A stretch of 64,000 nt of DNA from Micromonospora_G sp044458865. Its GTDB lineage: Bacteria; Actinomycetota; Actinomycetes; Mycobacteriales; Micromonosporaceae. Below, one piece after another: positions 46,812 to 55,480 of the stretch. The stretch lies in assembly GCF_044458865.1 (NCBI RefSeq), contig NZ_JBITIH010000013.1, positions 124,001-188,000 of the forward strand, in the 5' to 3' direction. The first letter of the stretch is position 1. The number at the start of each line of letters is the position of its first letter. Made by a program: the position numbers and the translations under genes. Under the pieces are notes generated by a model. It had not been told where the DNA came from, made no database searches, and was given only the letters and a program-made list of their open reading frames with translations.

Positions 46812-48320
46812 GTGACCTCATCTGCCGAGTACCGTTACTGCGGATGTGGCACCCGGCTGGCCCGCGACAACCCTGGCACCAGTTGCGCTGCCTGCGTCCG
46901 ACAGGCCCATGACCGGCTCGCCCGCCCGCCGGTCGTGCCCGCCGAATTCTGGGAAACGGACCGCGTCCGGGACGCGGTACAGGAGCGCCACCTTGGCCAC
47001 CTCATCGCGGCATACCGGCGCCATCCGTTCCACGGAGGCGTCATCCCACAGGCGACGGTCGCGGCGTGGGTCGGCCTTACCCAGCCGCAGCTCAGCCGCA
47101 TCGAGAGCGGTCCGTCAATCCGCGACTTGGACCGCCTCGAACTCTGGGCACGTACGCTCGGCATGCCGACTCATCTGCGCTGGTTCCATGGCCCGTTCGC
47201 CGACCACGGTCCGGATTTCGACCCCGGCAGTGTGGGAAACTCCGCTTATGCTGCTGCGCCGCCCGATGCTCACGAGCCGGACTCCGCCGACATGAATCGC
47301 CGCGACATCCTGTCCCTGCTCAGCGTGGCCGCCGCCGCACTCAGCACCGGACAAGCCACAGCCCTGATCGACCCTCAGCGGCTCGACCCCAACCGCCTTA
47401 CCGCTGATCTCTCCAGACGTGGTGATCCAGAGACGGTGGAGCATCTCGCGGCTCTCAACGACGGTCTATGGATCGACTTTCTTGCCGCGCCGGCCAAGGG
47501 CAAGTTGTTCCCCGACGTCCGAGCGCAGCTCGAACGGCTCACCACGGCCCTGCGCCACCCACAACCCGACACCGTTCACCAGCGACTGTGTGAGCTGACC
47601 GCCGACGCGTTCCAACTCGCCGGAGAGCTCTCATTCGATGCCAACCGCTATGCCAATGCGGCGCACTGCTACACCCTTGCCGCCACAGCAAGCCGGGAAG
47701 CCGGGGCAATGGACCTTTGGGCCTGCGCCATGACCCGACACGCGTACATCAGCGTCTTCGAGCAACGCTACGAGCTCGCCGTACCCCTGCTGGAATTGGC
47801 AGACGACCTGGCCTCCCGGGGCGACACCCACCTATCTACCCGGCACTGGGTCAACGCCGTCCACGCACAAGCCCTCGCCGGCGTCGGCGACCTGGACGGC
47901 TGCCAGCGCGCCCTTGAGACCGCAGAACAGGTCCACGCGCTCGGCGCCCGCCCACACAACGGCGGCTGGCTTCGCTTCGACGGCAGCCGGCTGGCAGAAG
48001 ACCGCGCCGGCTGTTACGTCAGGCAGCGCCGCCCGGACCTAGCCGAACCGATCCTGACCGACGTACTAAGCAGCACCCCGCCCGGCCGGCGCCGCGGCGT
48101 CACGCTGGTTGACCTGGCGGCCGTCGGCGCGCTGCACCGGGATCCCCTACAACTCGTCACCCACGGCACCGCGGCGCTCGATATCGCCCGGCAGACCCGC
48201 TCCGGAGTCGTAGTCCGCAAGCTATGCAGCCTGCTCCCGTACCTCGCGGCTTACCCCACAGACCAGCACGTGCAGCACCTGGCCGCGCAGATTGCACAAC
48301 TGAGCACGACAACGCCTTGA
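46812..48320 (+). CDS. HTH (XRE-type) regulator with zinc-ribbon-like N-terminus and TPR region
   Basis: About 502 residues. YRYCGCGTRL and NPGTSCAACVRQ supply a CxC and CxxC pair resembling a small zinc ribbon at residues 7-31. An XRE-type HTH follows (VIPQATVAAWVGLTQPQLSR, about 76-95). The rest is alpha-helical, TPR-like, with ANAAHCYTLAATASREAGAM and similar repeats. This architecture is common in actinomycete regulators of unknown target. GTG 46812 is chosen because the frame upstream lacks ATG and the Cys motif starts soon after. Confidence 0.82.
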   Translation: MTSSAEYRYCGCGTRLARDNPGTSCAACVRQAHDRLARPPVVPAEFWETDRVRDAVQERHLGHLIAAYRRHPFHGGVIPQATVAAWVGLTQPQLSRIESGPSIRDLDRLELWARTLGMPTHLRWFHGPFADHGPDFDPGSVGNSAYAAAPPDAHEPDSADMNRRDILSLLSVAAAALSTGQATALIDPQRLDPNRLTADLSRRGDPETVEHLAALNDGLWIDFLAAPAKGKLFPDVRAQLERLTTALRHPQPDTVHQRLCELTADAFQLAGELSFDANRYANAAHCYTLAATASREAGAMDLWACAMTRHAYISVFEQRYELAVPLLELADDLASRGDTHLSTRHWVNAVHAQALAGVGDLDGCQRALETAEQVHALGARPHNGGWLRFDGSRLAEDRAGCYVRQRRPDLAEPILTDVLSSTPPGRRRGVTLVDLAAVGALHRDPLQLVTHGTAALDIARQTRSGVVVRKLCSLLPYLAAYPTDQHVQHLAAQIAQLSTTTP

Positions 48321-48352
48321 TCATTCGGGACCGGCGACGAAAGGTACTCCAA

Positions 48353-48724
48353 GTGTCGATGGAAAACGGGCAAGTCTTCCGTGAGGCATGGATCGCAGGA
48401 GTCAGGAAGCACTACCCGGGCGAACCGAAGCCGGGTTACGTCATTCCGTGGGACGAAACACCAGACTGGGAACAGCGGAGCGCCGCGACCGTCTACGACC
48501 TGATCGCCGCCTTCATCCACGGCAGCGGCGGCGCGACCCGACAGCTAACCCGGACCCAGAAGGGCCAGTTCGTCGCGGTGTGCTGGGCCGCACAAATCCA
48601 CCGCCACATCCCGAACCCGAAACCGTCGTACGTCGCGGCCTGGAACGACCTACCGAGCTGGCAGCAGGAGACCGACGCCGACATCTTCGAGCACATCGAG
48701 ATCACCTCGGTACCACCTAGGTGA
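48353..48724 (+). CDS. Hypothetical protein made of two tandem repeats
   Basis: A 123-residue protein from GTG 48353 with AAAGG eight nt upstream; ATG 48359 is a second option. It contains two related segments of about 40 residues. The first has GEPKPGYVIPWDETPDWEQR and the second NPKPSYVAAWNDLPSWQQET, each preceded by a Trp/Ala helix with His or Lys-His and followed by an acidic helix. It lies 32 nt after the HTH regulator and probably shares its transcript. No family name recognised. Confidence 0.7.
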   Translation: MSMENGQVFREAWIAGVRKHYPGEPKPGYVIPWDETPDWEQRSAATVYDLIAAFIHGSGGATRQLTRTQKGQFVAVCWAAQIHRHIPNPKPSYVAAWNDLPSWQQETDADIFEHIEITSVPPR

Positions 48725-48836
48725 AGTAGCCACGATGGTCCCGCTGGCTGGGATCTGAGATTTAAGGGTTCCGTCTCACATTCGGCTCCGTCTCGCATTC
48801 GGTGATGACCATCGGTACGGCACCGCCGCACCCGCC

Positions 48837-49254
48837 ATGATCGCTCGGGACTTGGTAGGCGAGGATGACTTCCTCTTTCTCGGCGGAGACGACGTCCTCC
48901 TGCGTTCCGACGGGGGATCCGACCTCGTCGACCTGGTGCGGCGCCGCGATGGTGCCGGTACACCTGACGCTATCGTGGCCGTTACCGTCGACGGCCGCGA
49001 GGCGTACAGGTACGGCATCCTCGCCACGACCGGCCGGAACAGATCTGACATCCTCGACGACATCGTCGAAAGGCCCTCGGACTACAACCAATCAATTGCC
49101 TATAAGCATCAGTCGCTGTCTTGCGTCTGCCGAGTTCTTCTGCTATCTCGACAAGCTCACCCCGAGTGCGGCCAACGGCGAATATCAGAATACGGATGCC
49201 TTGGTGGCCTACGGTCGCGACCACGATATTCTTGTCTCGCCTGTCGGTATGTGA
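48837..49254 (+). pseudogene. Possible frameshifted gene at the right end of the island
   Basis: From 48837 one frame reads MIARDLVGEDDFLFLGGDD onward to about 49100 with protein-like composition (VAVTVDGREAYRYGILATTG). After about 49105 a different frame becomes protein-like (ASAEFFCYLDKLTP, then TDALVAYGRDHDILVSPVGM) and ends in TGA at 49252-49254. Together they could be one gene broken by a frameshift, but neither part matches a family I know. The remainder of 48725-49275 shows nothing else. Confidence 0.35.
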
Positions 49255-49275
49255 CCAGGGCGGATGTGTACCTGG

Positions 49276-49361
49276 TCAGCCGAGGAGCAGGGAGGCGCCG
49301 AGCGCCACCATCACCACGGCGATCAGAGCGTCGAGCGCGCGCCACGCGGTCGGCCGGGTCA
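49276..49361 (-). repeat. Right boundary repeat of the island (3' end of intact lysE)
   Basis: This 86-nt segment is the last 28 codons and stop of lysE. It recurs at 43461-43546 in the same orientation with three differences. The 61-nt perfect block abuts the stop codon, as attachment sites in gene 3' ends often do. It marks the right edge of the 43.5-49.3 kb island. Confidence 0.75.
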
Positions 49362-49872
49362 GCGCGGGGGCGAGCCGTCCCGCCCCGGCGCCGAGTGCGG
49401 CGAACCAGACGGTGCTGGCCAGGACGGCTCCGCCGCCGAAGAGCCAGCGGTGTTCGTGCTGGTGGGCGACGGCTCCGAGCAGCAGCACCGTGTCCAGGTA
49501 GACGTGCGGGTTGAGGTACGTGATGGCGAGGCAGGTCAGCAGGGTCACGCCGAGTGCGGCCGGAGGCCGTTCGGTGGGGGTGAGCGCCGCCGGCCGTAGT
49601 GCCCGCCGGGCGGCGAGCACGGCGTAGCAGAGAAGGAACGCGGCACCGCCGTAGCGGATGATGTCGAGCAGGGTGGTGTGGTTGGCGATGGCCGCGCCGA
49701 CGCCCGCGATGCCGACCGTGATCAGTAGCGCGTCCGAGACGGCGCAGACCACGACCACGGGCAGGACGTGTTCCCGGCGGAGCCCTTGGCGCAGGACGAA
49801 CGCGTTCTGCGCGCCGATGGCGACGATCAGCGCGAGGGAGACCGAGAACCCGGCGACTGTGGAGGCGATCAT
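49276..49872 (-). CDS. lysE: LysE/ArgO-type basic amino acid exporter
   Basis: A 198-residue membrane protein with about six hydrophobic segments. The opening VSLALIVAIGAQNAFVLRQG and CAVSDALLITVGIAGVG, then AITYLNPHVYLDT, are diagnostic for LysE/ArgO exporters of lysine and arginine. It is divergent from an ArgP-type regulator, its normal partner. The last 28 codons coincide with the direct repeat of the island, so its present C-terminus may be of incoming origin. Confidence 0.93.
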   Translation of the reverse strand: MIASTVAGFSVSLALIVAIGAQNAFVLRQGLRREHVLPVVVVCAVSDALLITVGIAGVGAAIANHTTLLDIIRYGGAAFLLCYAVLAARRALRPAALTPTERPPAALGVTLLTCLAITYLNPHVYLDTVLLLGAVAHQHEHRWLFGGGAVLASTVWFAALGAGAGRLAPALTRPTAWRALDALIAVVMVALGASLLLG

Positions 49873-49968
49873 GACGTGGTCGTGGGGGAGGAGGACATGC
49901 GCCGACGCTACGGTCGCGGGGAGCTTCGCTCCAGCTAATGATTCTTAGGCTTGATTAGGATTACTTAG
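49873..49968. promoter_or_regulatory. Divergent lysE-argP control region
   Basis: 96 nt between the two starts. An AT-rich patch at 49936-49968 contains three TTAGG copies. A TAGGAT hexamer (49956-49961) ends seven nt before the GTG of argP, fitting a leaderless argP transcript. LysR-type control of lysE from this patch is expected but no definite T-N11-A site is assigned. Confidence 0.45.
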
Positions 49969-50862
49969 GTGGCACTCGACTCCGTACAGCTCACCACCTT
50001 CGCGGCCGTCGTCAACGAGGGCAGCTTCGAGGCCGCAGCCCGTACGTTGCACGTCACCTCGTCGGCGGTGAGCCAACGGATCAAGGCGCTCGAACAGGTC
50101 GTCGGGCAGGTGCTGGTACGCCGTACCAAGCCGTGCGAGGCGACCGAGGCAGGGCAGGCGTTGCTCCGCCTGGCCGGTCAGGTCGCCCTCCTCGAACACG
50201 AGGCGCTGCGCGCCGCCCGTGGCTCCCTGGGCGGCGCCGAGGCCCGGACCAGGGTCGCGGTGGTGGTCAACGCCGACTCGCTCGCCACCTGGTTCCTCGC
50301 CGCCCTGACCGAGTTGCCACCGGGCTTCACGGTCACCTTCGATCTCCGAGAGGACGATCAGGACCACACCGCCGAACTGCTCCGGGACGGATCGGTGATG
50401 GCCGCGGTGACCGCGCAGAACGTACCCGTCCAGGGGTGTCGGGTGGAACGGCTCGGCGCCATGCGCTACCTCGCCGTCGCGGCGCCCCGGCTCGCCACCC
50501 GGCACTTCTCGGACGGACCGGCCCGCGACTCGTTCGCCGCCGCACCGATGATCGCTTTGAACCGCAAGGACACCCTCCAGCACCGTTTCCTGAACCGGGT
50601 CACCCGGCGACGGCTCGACCCGCCACTGCACCACGTCCCATCCGCCTGGGGTTTCGTCGAGGCGGTCCGGCTCGGCCTCGGTTGGGGGCTGGTGCCGGAG
50701 CAGATCGCCCGTGACGACATCACCGCCGGCCGCTGCGTGGAGATCGCCCCCGGCCGACACCTCGACGTGCCGCTCTACTGGCAGCACTGGCGGCTGGACT
50801 CGGTCATCCTCAACGCGCTGACCAGCGCCGTACAGACCGCCGCCAGGTCTGCCCTGCGCTGA
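49969..50862 (+). CDS. argP: ArgP-type LysR-family regulator
   Basis: A 297-residue LysR-type regulator. N-terminal HTH LDSVQLTTFAAVVNEGSFEAAARTLHVTSSAVSQRIKALE and VLVRRTKPCEATEAGQALLR identify the ArgP/LysG branch. The effector domain follows from about residue 90. It activates the divergent lysE exporter in response to lysine or arginine. GTG 49969 has no Shine-Dalgarno and may be leaderless. Confidence 0.93.
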   Translation: MALDSVQLTTFAAVVNEGSFEAAARTLHVTSSAVSQRIKALEQVVGQVLVRRTKPCEATEAGQALLRLAGQVALLEHEALRAARGSLGGAEARTRVAVVVNADSLATWFLAALTELPPGFTVTFDLREDDQDHTAELLRDGSVMAAVTAQNVPVQGCRVERLGAMRYLAVAAPRLATRHFSDGPARDSFAAAPMIALNRKDTLQHRFLNRVTRRRLDPPLHHVPSAWGFVEAVRLGLGWGLVPEQIARDDITAGRCVEIAPGRHLDVPLYWQHWRLDSVILNALTSAVQTAARSALR

Positions 50863-50998
50863 GTGCCCTGCTCGGCCCCGTACGGGCGATCATCCTCACC
50901 CAGTTGGAGTCGCCGAAGACCACCACCCAACTGGACGTACGGTGCTCTACCAGCGCACCAGCGGGGGCGAGCAACTGGTCGAGATGAGACCGCACTGA
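50863..50998 (+). pseudogene. Remnant of an ArsR-type HTH regulator
   Basis: One frame reads ALLGPVRAIILTQLESPKTT, then TQLD, the first helices of an ArsR/winged-helix regulator. The next bases, in another frame, read VLYQRTSGGEQLVE, the usual C-terminal wing of the same family. The middle, about 25-30 residues including the recognition helix, is missing, and the junction is out of frame. It is a decayed gene just after argP. Confidence 0.55.
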
Positions 50999-51019
50999 CC
51001 GCCTCGCCGGCCGTTGACG

Positions 51020-51568
51020 TCATTCCCCGTAACCGTAGCCGGGACCGGTCTCCAATTCGTGTCGCAGGAGACTGTAGAGGTACAGGTCGCACCATTGTCC
51101 GTCCCGGAACTGCGTGGATCGAAGTACGCCGTCCCGGGTGAATCCGACCTTTTCCAGCGCCCGCTGTTCGGCCTTGTTCTGCACGTCGGTGTATGCCTCG
51201 ATCCGTTCGGCTGGAGTCGTGCCGAACAGATAGCGGACGAGTTGTGACTGCGCCGCGGTGCCGAGGCCCCGGTGCCGATACTCGGGCAGCAGTGAGATCC
51301 CGATGTTCCAGCACCACCAGGTCGGAAGCCCGTACGTCACCCTGCTCCAGGCGACGTCACCGATTATGGTGCCGCCGTTCGACACGACGAGTCGTCCGGC
51401 GTCCGGGCCCAGTAAGCCGTTCTGGTCGAATTGGCGGCGCGCGTGTGTCGGATCCTTGTATCCGGACCAGTTGAAAGAGCCCACGGCCTCTGGGTCGACC
51501 GCCTGTCGTTCGAATAGCCAGAGGTCGTCGGCGCGTGTGGGTCGCAGTTGAACGTCGGAATCGTCCAC
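51020..51568 (-). CDS. GNAT-family N-acetyltransferase
   Basis: A 182-residue GNAT enzyme of the RimJ/RimL-like group. VQLRPTRADDLWLFER at the N-terminus, the acetyl-CoA site LLPEYRHRGLGTAAQSQLVRYL around residues 93-114, and NKAEQRALEKVGFTRDGVLR near 132-151 are standard. Substrate unknown. Encoded as a single gene between the ArsR remnant and the SARP regulator. Confidence 0.9.
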   Translation of the reverse strand: MDDSDVQLRPTRADDLWLFERQAVDPEAVGSFNWSGYKDPTHARRQFDQNGLLGPDAGRLVVSNGGTIIGDVAWSRVTYGLPTWWCWNIGISLLPEYRHRGLGTAAQSQLVRYLFGTTPAERIEAYTDVQNKAEQRALEKVGFTRDGVLRSTQFRDGQWCDLYLYSLLRHELETGPGYGYGE

Positions 51569-51628
51569 GGGGGTGAGCCTAGACGCGTGGCAGGCTCCGA
51601 CCGCCTCGGCGCGGCGGGGCGTGCCGGG

Positions 51629-54600
51629 TCAGTGGCGCCGGAGTTCGACGTACTCGCGCGAGTTGTAGTGGTGGAACACCTGGTACGCGTCGGTGAACGC
51701 CGTGTCGGCCCGGTCGATGTCGCCGCGCGCCCGGTACACCAGGGACAGGTCGTACCGGGTACGTGCCCGCCACAGTGGTGCCTGCACCCGGTCCCACAGC
51801 GACAGCGAGGCATCCAGCGACGCCTCCGCCAACCCGAGCTGCCCGGTCGCCAGGTAGAGCTGACCGAGTACGCGCAGCGCGACTCCCTGCCCCCAGCGGT
51901 CGCCCGCCTCCCGCGCCACCGACAGCGCCCACTCCAGCCGGGGCAGCGCCGCGTCGGCCCGCCCCATCCGCAGTTCGGTGGTGGCGTGGGCGCGTACGGC
52001 GTACGAGTGCATCAGTTCGTTGCCGAGTTCGTGGAAGATCTCGGCCGACTCGGCGCAGGCCCGTAACGCCTGCTCGTAGTCGCCTCGGGCGCGGTGGTAG
52101 AGGCCGAGGCTGCGTAACGTGTACGCGACCCCACGCCGGCTGCCGGTCCGCCGGTAGGCCCGCAACGACACCTCGAAGTTGGCGAGCGCCATCGCGAAGT
52201 CGCCCTGTTCCAGCAGCACCGAGCCGCGTACGCGGTGCACGTACCCGATGCCGACCGCGTCGTCGAGATCCCGCAACAGTGGTACGGCCTGGTTGAGGAA
52301 GTGCAGCGCCTCGGCCAGGTAGCCGGGCTCCCGGCAGGCGAGTCCCAGTCCGGCCAGGGCGGCGGTCTGACCGGGGACGTCGCCGAGCACACGGAACCGG
52401 CTCAGCGCCTCGCCGAAGTACCGCCGGGACTCGTCGTACCGGTCCTCGGCGTAGCGCAGTTGGGCCAGTTCGGCCAGCATCCTCGCCTCACCGTCGAGGT
52501 TGCCGGCCCGTTCGGCGGCCTCAAGGGCGGCGGTGACGATCCGGGACCAGAGCTCGAACCGGTTGGCGCCCTCCAACTGCAACGCCATCCTGGCCGAGAC
52601 GAAGTCGCAGGCGAGTTCGTGCAGGCCGACCGCTGCCGCCCGTTCGACGCCGATCACCAGTACCGGTTCCTCGCGCTGGAGCCAGCCGCTCGCGTCGGCG
52701 AGCACCCGTTGGGCGAACTCCTCGGCGATCGGCAGCCCGGGGCCGGGTGGCCTGCGCCAGACCACCTCGGCCGGAGGGAAGGTGGTGGTGATGCGGTCGA
52801 TCATGGTCCGCCACCCGCCGACCGCCCGGGAGATGGCGTCCCGCAGCACCTCGGGCCGCTCCTCGGCATCGGCCCGCTCACGGGCGTAGAGGCGGACCAG
52901 GTCGTGCAGGCGGTAGCGCAGCACCCCGGTCTGGTCGACCCCGGTGAACTCGACCAGATGCGCGTCCACCAGCACCTCCAGCATCCGTTCCGCGAGAGAG
53001 ACGGAGGTGGCGAGCAGGAAGCTCAGCACCCAGGCGTCGAACTTCGGGAGGCCGAAGAAGCCCAGGTGCCGCAGGGCGGTGCGGGCCGACGGGTCCAGTG
53101 CCCGATAGCTCAGGGAGATGCTGGACCGGACCGCGAGGTCGCCGGCGGCGAGTTCGTCGAGGCGCTGTCGTTCGTCGGTGAGGCGTTCGGCGAGCACCCG
53201 CAGTGGCAGGTGCCGACGGGTTGCCAGCCGCGCGCCGGCGATCCGGATCGCCAACGGCAGGTTCTCGCAGGCGGCCAGGATGCGTCGGGCCGATTCGGCG
53301 TCACCGTCGGCCCGGGCGGCGCCGACGATGCGGGTGAGCAGCGTCCATGCCTCGTCGTCGGTGAGAACTTCGACCTCGGTCAGGGCCGCGCCGGCCAGCC
53401 CGGCGAGCCGGTCCCGTGAGGTGATCAGGGCCGCGCACCTCGGGCCGGCCGGAAGCAGGGGCCGGACCTGCTGCTCGTCGGCGGCGTCGTCGAAGAGGAC
53501 GAGCAGGCGCCGGTCGGCGACCAGACTGCGGTACAGCTCGGTCCGCTCACGGGTCGAGTCCGGCAGGTGGGTCGGGTTGACGCCGAGCGACCTCAGGAAA
53601 CCGGCGAGCACCTCGTCGGGGGTTGCCGGCGTCTCGGTCATGCCCCGCATCTCGGCGTAGAGCTGACCGTCCGGGAACGACTCCGCCACCTGCCGGGTGA
53701 CCCAGGCGGCCAGGGCGGACTTGCCGCTGCCGCCCTGGCCGGCCAGGACGTGGGTGCCGGGGGTCGCGGTCCGCAGCGCGTCGGCGAGCGTGGTACGTAC
53801 CGCCTCGCGTCCGGTGAAGTCGGAGGGGCCGAGCGGCACCTGCGCCGGGACGACTGCCGGGGGTCGGGGTTCCCGAGCCGGTTGGCTGGTCTCAAGCAGG
53901 TCGCCGCCGCCGCGCAGGATCGCGCTGTGCAGGTCCCGCAGCCGCCGCCCCGGCTCCACCCCCAGTTCATCGACGAGGGCCGAGCGGCCCTCTCGATAGC
54001 AGGCGAGCGCGTCGGTCTGGCGTCCCAGCCGGTACAGCGTCACCATCAACTGTCCGCGTAGGCGTTCGTTGGTGGGATGCCGCGTCACCAGGCCGGTCAG
54101 CTCGGCGAGGTGGTCGAGTCGGCCCATGCCCAGTTCGATCTCGAAGCGTTCGGCCAGCGCGGTCAGCAGCAGTTCGTCGAGTCGGCGGGCCTCCGCCTCC
54201 AGGGGGGAGTTCCCCAGTCCCGACAGGGCCGGTCCGTGGCTGAGGCCGACCGCCCGGTGGAGCAGGCCGGATGCGCCCGCGAGGTCGCCCCGCGCGACCT
54301 GTTCCCTCGCCCTGTCGACGAGGTCGGCCAGGAGGTCGGCGTCGACGGTCGCGCCGTCGAGTCGGGCCAGGTAGCCGGGGGACTCGGTGCCGATCACCTC
54401 GGGGTGCCCGTGCCGGGCGAACGACTTGCGCAGCGTGGAGATGTAGGTCTGGATCAGCGCGCGGGCCCGCTCCGGAGGGTTTTCCGGCCAGACCACGTCG
54501 ACCAGGCGGTTTGCTGGCACGACCCGTCCCCGTTCGAGCACCAGTGCCGCGAAGAGCGCCCGGGGTTTGCTGCCCCCCAGCGGTATCGGCTCATCCGCGG

Positions 54601-54640
54601 AGTAGGCCGCGACCGGGCCGAGGAGTCGGACCTGCAGCAC
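51629..54640 (-). CDS. AfsR/SARP-family transcriptional regulator with NB-ARC and TPR domains
   Basis: A 1,003-residue regulator. OmpR-type winged helix at about 1-95, bacterial transcriptional activation domain (BTAD) at about 96-245, NB-ARC ATPase with FTGREA at 275-280 and Walker A GQGGSGKSA at 301-309, Walker B LLVLFDDA near 385, and a C-terminal TPR region from about 700. This is the full AfsR layout. Such proteins activate secondary-metabolite or developmental genes after nucleotide binding. GTG 54640 has GGAGG upstream. No obvious pathway genes directly adjoin it, so the target is unknown. Confidence 0.94.
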   Translation of the reverse strand: MLQVRLLGPVAAYSADEPIPLGGSKPRALFAALVLERGRVVPANRLVDVVWPENPPERARALIQTYISTLRKSFARHGHPEVIGTESPGYLARLDGATVDADLLADLVDRAREQVARGDLAGASGLLHRAVGLSHGPALSGLGNSPLEAEARRLDELLLTALAERFEIELGMGRLDHLAELTGLVTRHPTNERLRGQLMVTLYRLGRQTDALACYREGRSALVDELGVEPGRRLRDLHSAILRGGGDLLETSQPAREPRPPAVVPAQVPLGPSDFTGREAVRTTLADALRTATPGTHVLAGQGGSGKSALAAWVTRQVAESFPDGQLYAEMRGMTETPATPDEVLAGFLRSLGVNPTHLPDSTRERTELYRSLVADRRLLVLFDDAADEQQVRPLLPAGPRCAALITSRDRLAGLAGAALTEVEVLTDDEAWTLLTRIVGAARADGDAESARRILAACENLPLAIRIAGARLATRRHLPLRVLAERLTDERQRLDELAAGDLAVRSSISLSYRALDPSARTALRHLGFFGLPKFDAWVLSFLLATSVSLAERMLEVLVDAHLVEFTGVDQTGVLRYRLHDLVRLYARERADAEERPEVLRDAISRAVGGWRTMIDRITTTFPPAEVVWRRPPGPGLPIAEEFAQRVLADASGWLQREEPVLVIGVERAAAVGLHELACDFVSARMALQLEGANRFELWSRIVTAALEAAERAGNLDGEARMLAELAQLRYAEDRYDESRRYFGEALSRFRVLGDVPGQTAALAGLGLACREPGYLAEALHFLNQAVPLLRDLDDAVGIGYVHRVRGSVLLEQGDFAMALANFEVSLRAYRRTGSRRGVAYTLRSLGLYHRARGDYEQALRACAESAEIFHELGNELMHSYAVRAHATTELRMGRADAALPRLEWALSVAREAGDRWGQGVALRVLGQLYLATGQLGLAEASLDASLSLWDRVQAPLWRARTRYDLSLVYRARGDIDRADTAFTDAYQVFHHYNSREYVELRRH

Positions 54641-54745
54641 GACGACCTCCAGCCACTACGCCACCCGACACCCTTGGATCGTAGTGGCCGTGGTTCGGCC
54701 GGCTCGCGGGTCGAGGTGACGACGGGGCTGTCCGGAGCGGTCGGA

Positions 54746-55393
54746 TCAGCCCTCGACCGGCCCGTACGGGGCGTGGTTGGCGTGCGTCAGGTATGCCCAG
54801 TAGCGGTCGCCGTACGACCAGTGCCACCACTCGCTCGGGTAGTTCACCAGCCCCGCGGTGCGCAGTGCGGTGGCGAGCCGGTCCCGGTTGGTACGCGCCT
54901 CGGCGGAGATGTCTGCCGAGTCGGTGTGACAGGTGTCGGTGTCGGTGTCGTTCACCTCCGTACCCATCCAGACCTCCTCGCCGTCGACCGTGCAGAGGGT
55001 CAGGTCCACGGCGGCTCCGGCCACGTGTGGCGCGACCTCCGGTGGGGAGATGTAACGGCTGGCCTGGTGCCAGAGTGTCGACTCGTCGGCGTCGGGCGTC
55101 CGGTCCCGTAGCCGCTGGACGTGTGCCTCGAAGTACTGCCGCTGGGTCCGCATCGGGCGGTGGCCCTCGACGACGAGGAGCCTGAACCCGGGCGGCAGCA
55201 TGGTCTGTGCCATCACCAGGCGGTCCACCACCCCGACCCGCAGGTGTGCGTACCTACCGTCCGGGTCGGCGAGCCGTTGGTCGATCCGCAACGCTGCCAC
55301 GTTGCGTAGATCCACCAATGGCTCGCCGGACTCTCGTACCGGAGTCGCCATCACCGCTGGATCGGACAGCAGCACCATGCCCACGTTCAGCAC
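54746..55393 (-). CDS. VanX-like D-Ala-D-Ala dipeptidase (M15D family)
   Basis: A 215-residue zinc peptidase. Motifs in order: EGHRPMRTQ, the zinc ligands in PHVAGAAVDLTL (His and Asp seven residues apart), MGTEVNDTDTDTCHTD, NRDRLATAL and the catalytic/zinc NYPSEWWHWSYG (Glu and His). These match VanX/DdpX dipeptidases. No VanH/VanA neighbours are seen, so a role in peptidoglycan peptide recycling is more likely than glycopeptide resistance. No signal peptide. GTG 55393 is the longest start; ATG 55378 is possible. Confidence 0.85.
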   Translation of the reverse strand: MLNVGMVLLSDPAVMATPVRESGEPLVDLRNVAALRIDQRLADPDGRYAHLRVGVVDRLVMAQTMLPPGFRLLVVEGHRPMRTQRQYFEAHVQRLRDRTPDADESTLWHQASRYISPPEVAPHVAGAAVDLTLCTVDGEEVWMGTEVNDTDTDTCHTDSADISAEARTNRDRLATALRTAGLVNYPSEWWHWSYGDRYWAYLTHANHAPYGPVEG

Positions 55394-55480
55394 CCATTCC
55401 CGACGATGCGTGTCCGCCCCAGTTCGGACGGCGACTCCCCCCGATGGGACGAGCGTGCCGGATCCCGCTCCAATTTCTCT

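Noticed and set aside
43461..49361. Island as a conventional integrative element with integrase, excisionase and replication genes
   Set aside because: No tyrosine or serine recombinase, Rep or transfer gene can be recognised between the repeats, so only the boundary signature is claimed.
54746..55393. Glycopeptide-resistance (van) cluster
   Set aside because: Only a VanX-like dipeptidase is present; no VanH, VanA/D ligase or VanRS genes adjoin it.
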